Positions 30,726 through 33,299 of a stretch of 33,299 bases of DNA are shown piece after piece. Positions within the stretch are counted from its first letter, which is position 1, and each line of letters begins with the position of its first letter. The notes beneath the pieces are model-generated. The model searched no databases. It had not been told where the DNA came from and was given only the letters and a program-made list of their open reading frames with translations. A program made the position numbers and the translations under genes. Source of the DNA: Phascolarctobacterium_A sp902463975 (GTDB lineage: Bacteria; Bacillota; Negativicutes; Acidaminococcales; Acidaminococcaceae); contig NZ_CABQHJ010000034.1 of NCBI RefSeq assembly GCF_902463975.1, positions 1-33,299 on the forward strand, read 5' to 3'.

Positions 30726-31862
30726 ATGGAAAATGCATATATTTTAGGAGGCCTGCGCAGCTACGTAGGCGTAGTCAACGGTATATATCGTCATATCCCG
30801 GCGGAGGTGCTGGGTGCGGAGGTTTTCAAGCAGGTGATGGAAAAATATCAGCTGCGTGAGCCTGATTATATTATTGCCGGCAACGGCGTAGGCGCCGGCG
30901 GCAATATTGCGCGCCTGATGGCATTGACGGCAGGCGTAGATATTTCGGTGCCGGCCTTTACGGTAGATGTGCAATGCGGCAGCGGCCTGGAAAGTATTGC
31001 TATTGCTGCGGCCAAGATTAACAGCGGCGAAGCTGATGTAATTGTTGCCGGTGGCTTTGAAAGCAGCTCTACGCAGCCAAGACGCGGCTATAATCCCAAT
31101 CATCCGGATTATGCAGGCGATACTTGGTACAGCGTGGCCAAGTTTATGCCGGGCATTCACCGCGAAACGGTAATGCTGGAGGGCGCAGAGCTTGCTGCCA
31201 AGCGCGAAGGCATTACCAAGGAAGAAATGGACAGCTGGGTATTGCGCAGCCATGCGCTCGCGACGCAGGCGCGCGAGCAGGGGCTGCTGCAGAATATTAT
31301 CGCGCCGGTCTGCGGTGCCGTTAAGGATGAAGGCATCCGGCCTCGCATGAGCCAGCGTCTGCTCGACAGAATGCCCAAGGTGCTGGAGGGCGGCGAATTT
31401 ATTACGGCGGCCAATTCCTGCCTGATTAACGATGGCGCGGCCTTTGTGGTGCTGTGCTCGCAAAAATATCTGCAGGAGCACGGCTTAAAGCCGCAGGCCA
31501 GGGTGCTGGGCAGCACAGCCTGCGGCGGCGATCCCCTGGTAAGTCCGCGTACTGCAATTACCGCGCTGCAAAAGCTGTTGGCCAAGCATGGACTGCAGGA
31601 GCAGGATATCGCAGACTTTGAGCTGAATGAAGCCTTTGCTGTTATTGATGTGCTGTTTGCCCGCAGCTTTCCGCATAGCACTGATGAATACAATGTGTTC
31701 GGCGGGGCGCTGGCCTACGGTCATCCTTATGGTGCCAGCGGCGGCATAATTACGCTGCACCTGCTGGAAGCACTGCGCCAGAAGGGCGGACGCTACGGCG
31801 CCGCTAGCGTAGCTGCCGCAGGCGGCGTAGGTACGGCGCTGCTGCTGGAAAGAGTGGAGTGA
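30726..31862 (+). CDS. Thiolase-like protein (YhfS-like) lacking the second catalytic cysteine
   Basis: 378-aa thiolase-fold protein. The acyl-accepting nucleophile Cys84 is intact (DVQCGSGLES). The NEAFA motif (ELNEAFAVID) and the GHPYGASGG histidine are also present. The final thiolase motif, normally C-x-G-G-G-x-G, reads A-A-A-G-G-V-G: Ala363 stands where classical biosynthetic thiolases carry their general-base cysteine (Cys378 in Zoogloea). Standard Claisen condensation or thiolysis may be weak, or another group may serve. The neighbours bioY and acyl ligase match the Bacillus yhfUTS set. ATG 30726 has GAGGTG 5 nt upstream. The stop overlaps a GTG of the ligase frame. Confidence 0.85.
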   Translation: MENAYILGGLRSYVGVVNGIYRHIPAEVLGAEVFKQVMEKYQLREPDYIIAGNGVGAGGNIARLMALTAGVDISVPAFTVDVQCGSGLESIAIAAAKINSGEADVIVAGGFESSSTQPRRGYNPNHPDYAGDTWYSVAKFMPGIHRETVMLEGAELAAKREGITKEEMDSWVLRSHALATQAREQGLLQNIIAPVCGAVKDEGIRPRMSQRLLDRMPKVLEGGEFITAANSCLINDGAAFVVLCSQKYLQEHGLKPQARVLGSTACGGDPLVSPRTAITALQKLLAKHGLQEQDIADFELNEAFAVIDVLFARSFPHSTDEYNVFGGALAYGHPYGASGGIITLHLLEALRQKGGRYGAASVAAAGGVGTALLLERVE

Positions 31863-31867
31863 AGCAA

Positions 31868-33091
31868 ATGGATTACTTAACCTTAATTGCACAACAAAAA
31901 CAGGACAAGCTCGCTCTTATAGAGGACGCAGAAGAATATACCTACGCCAGACTGGCGCAGGAGGCGCGCAGGCTGCGCAGTAAAGCGGATTTTAGCGCTC
32001 CAGCGTTTTTTATCCATGAAAACAGCATTGCCCGTCAGTTAATCAGCTTTTTGGCCTATAGCGGTACAAAAACCGTGCCGGTTATCGCTACCGAGGTGAG
32101 CAAAAATCAGCAGTTCAGCTGCGAGGCTATTCCCGAAGCGGCCTGCATGGGCGTTATGACCAGCGGCAGCACCGGCAAAAGCAAGCTGTTGTGGCGCAGC
32201 TATCATAGCTGGGCGGATTTTTTCCCGGAGCAGAACCATGTTTTCGGCGTTGATAACGAGACGGTAATTTTCTGTCAGGGAAGCCTGGCCTTTACCGGCA
32301 ACCTTAATATTTATATGGGCGTGCTGGCTGCAGGCGGTACACTGGTGGTGACGGAGCGCTTCCGTCCGCGCCATTGGCTGCAGCTGATGCAGCGCTATGC
32401 GGTGAACGCAATCTATCTGATTCCGTCCAAGCTTTTACTGCTGCCTAAATTTTTGCGTGAGCCTGATTTGCGTGTGCGCAGTATCATCAGCGGCTCGCAG
32501 AGCATGGGCAGGCAGGAGGCGGACAAGCTGCTGCAGGTATTCCCCAATGCGGATATCACGCTGTACTACGGTGCCAGCGAGCTGAATTACATTACCTACA
32601 TCAAGGCTGCAGAAATGACGGATGACCGCACACTTATCGGCCGTCCGTTTAAGGGCGTGCAGGTGAGCGTTTGTAATGAAGAAATTTTCATTGATACGCC
32701 TTATCATGTAGAAGATATCACGTTGCCGTTTTCCCTGAAGGACAGGGGACATCTGGATGCGGAAGGACGCCTGCACTTTTTGGGGCGCACGGATGATATT
32801 GTGAGCGTCAACGGACGCAAGGTTTCTGCCGTCAAGGTGTGCACTGCTTTGACTGAGCTGGAGGGCATTGAAGAGGCTGCAGTCATCTGCCGTCATGTGG
32901 ACGATGCCGATGTGCTTATTGCTTTTGTGGGGGCGGCGTGCGAATACGGCAAGCAGCAGCTGGTTAAGCTGCTGCGGCAAACCTTAGAGGATTACGAGCT
33001 GCCCAAGCAGTTTGTCTTTATGGAGCAGCTGCCACATAATGAAAGCGGTAAGGTGGATAAATTGGCGCTGAAAAAATTGTACTTAGAGTGA
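31868..33091 (+). CDS. AMP-forming acyl-CoA/acyl-acid ligase (ANL superfamily, YhfT-like)
   Basis: Adenylates a carboxylic acid and passes it to a thiol such as CoA. It has 407 aa, shorter than most ANL enzymes (about 500 aa); the N-terminal region before the P-loop is reduced. Motifs: TSGSTGKSK (98-106), YYGASE (A5), the A7 Asp in DRGHLDAEG, LGRTDDIVSVNGRKVS (A8 hinge), and the C-terminal catalytic Lys395 in NESGKVDK. ATG 31868 after GGAG is used; a GTG nine bases upstream overlaps the thiolase stop. Partnership with bioY and a thiolase-like gene under a BirA-like operator suggests an acid feeding biotin synthesis, or a biotin-linked fatty-acid step. The acid is not known. Confidence 0.85.
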   Translation: MDYLTLIAQQKQDKLALIEDAEEYTYARLAQEARRLRSKADFSAPAFFIHENSIARQLISFLAYSGTKTVPVIATEVSKNQQFSCEAIPEAACMGVMTSGSTGKSKLLWRSYHSWADFFPEQNHVFGVDNETVIFCQGSLAFTGNLNIYMGVLAAGGTLVVTERFRPRHWLQLMQRYAVNAIYLIPSKLLLLPKFLREPDLRVRSIISGSQSMGRQEADKLLQVFPNADITLYYGASELNYITYIKAAEMTDDRTLIGRPFKGVQVSVCNEEIFIDTPYHVEDITLPFSLKDRGHLDAEGRLHFLGRTDDIVSVNGRKVSAVKVCTALTELEGIEEAAVICRHVDDADVLIAFVGAACEYGKQQLVKLLRQTLEDYELPKQFVFMEQLPHNESGKVDKLALKKLYLE

Positions 33092-33110
33092 TTTTCGAGA
33101 TATAAAATAA

Positions 33111-33156
33111 ACCGTCGTCGGAAGGTGTTGGATTGTAGGTTCTGACGGCGGTTTTT
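33111..33156 (+). terminator. Terminator of the bioY/ligase operon
   Basis: ACCGTCGTCGGAA (33111-33123) pairs fully, with G-U pairs, to TTCTGACGGCGGT (33140-33152), followed by TTTTG. Confidence 0.85.
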
Positions 33157-33171
33157 GTGTTTAAGTTTAAT

Positions 33172-33212
33172 AAAATGTTCCGCTTACTTTTTTAGGGTAG
33201 GCGGGGCATTTT
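33172..33212. other. Long hairpin of 16 pairs
   Basis: AAAATGTTCCGCTTAC (33172-33187) pairs along its whole length, with G-U pairs, to GTAGGCGGGGCATTTT (33197-33212) around a T-rich 9-nt loop. No gene is attached. It may be a second terminator or part of a small RNA. Confidence 0.5.
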
Positions 33213-33222
33213 CCTTTCCTAT

Positions 33223-33256
33223 AAAAAGAGGCTGCCGTACTTTGTGTACGACAGCC
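33223..33256 (-). terminator. Terminator for a minus-strand gene beyond the window
   Basis: On the minus strand GGCTG-n-CGTAC, loop ACAAA, GTACG-n-CAGCC, TC, then T5. This implies a convergent gene entering from the right edge. The last 40 bases hold nothing else recognisable. Confidence 0.8.
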
Positions 33257-33299
33257 CCTGTGCCATATGATTAGTTATTTAGTATATTTGCTTGTATAT

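Overview
The window looks like a chromosomal segment of an anaerobic diderm Firmicute (Negativicutes). An Acidaminococcaceae/Phascolarctobacterium-like host is my best guess, but that is inference. Two signals combine. The core is Firmicute-type: rqcH, yicC/yloC, remA, gmk, rpoZ, coaBC, an S-box (SAM-I) riboswitch on metK, RNase HIII, RecD2 and FabK. Other genes need an outer membrane or periplasm: an RND pump with its adaptor, an ArnT-like lipid-linked glycosyltransferase, and an exported pentapeptide-repeat protein. There are no rRNA, tRNA, CRISPR, insertion-sequence or phage genes. Non-ATG starts (GTG, TTG) are common and are chosen here from Shine-Dalgarno spacing.

Layout. 1-434: no gene; a 218-bp near-palindrome and small hairpins. 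435-2177 (-): rqcH. 2454-5760 (+): yicC-remA-gmk-rpoZ-coaBC operon. 5761-6120: three copies of a palindromic 107-bp repeat. 6199-7640 (+): promoter, SAM-I riboswitch and metK. 7841-16500 (+): six tightly packed genes, namely RND adaptor, RND permease, rnhC, a ChbG/YdjC deacetylase, a flippase-like membrane protein and an ArnT-like glycosyltransferase. 16744-18420 (-): ilvD, with a roughly 310-nt leader holding two copies of a 119-bp palindromic repeat. 18927-19871 (+): fabK. 19993-21402 (-) and 21552-23039 (+): divergent MocR/GabR-type regulator and aldehyde dehydrogenase. 23125-24589 (-): HAD phosphatase and exported pentapeptide-repeat protein. 24668-25150 (-): a SpeD homologue without its self-cleavage residues. 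25361-29359 (+): recD2, comF and an ArsB/NhaD-type transporter. 29504-33091 (+): MaoC-like hydratase, bioY, thiolase-like protein and AMP-forming acyl ligase.

The most interesting system is the last cluster. A good sigma-A-type promoter is overlapped by an inverted repeat that matches the BirA (biotin repressor) operator in 14 of 18 half-site positions with a 14-bp spacer. The genes behind it resemble the Bacillus yhfU-yhfT-yhfS set (BioY, acyl ligase, thiolase) plus an extra hot-dog hydratase. The thiolase has alanine in place of the second catalytic cysteine. This suggests a biotin-controlled acyl-chain (perhaps pimelate-precursor) pathway whose chemistry is unknown. Second are the SpeD pseudo-enzyme and the three families of long-hairpin intergenic repeats, two of which share a core. 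Third is the envelope operon that joins drug efflux, RNase HIII and a deacetylase/flippase/glycosyltransferase trio.
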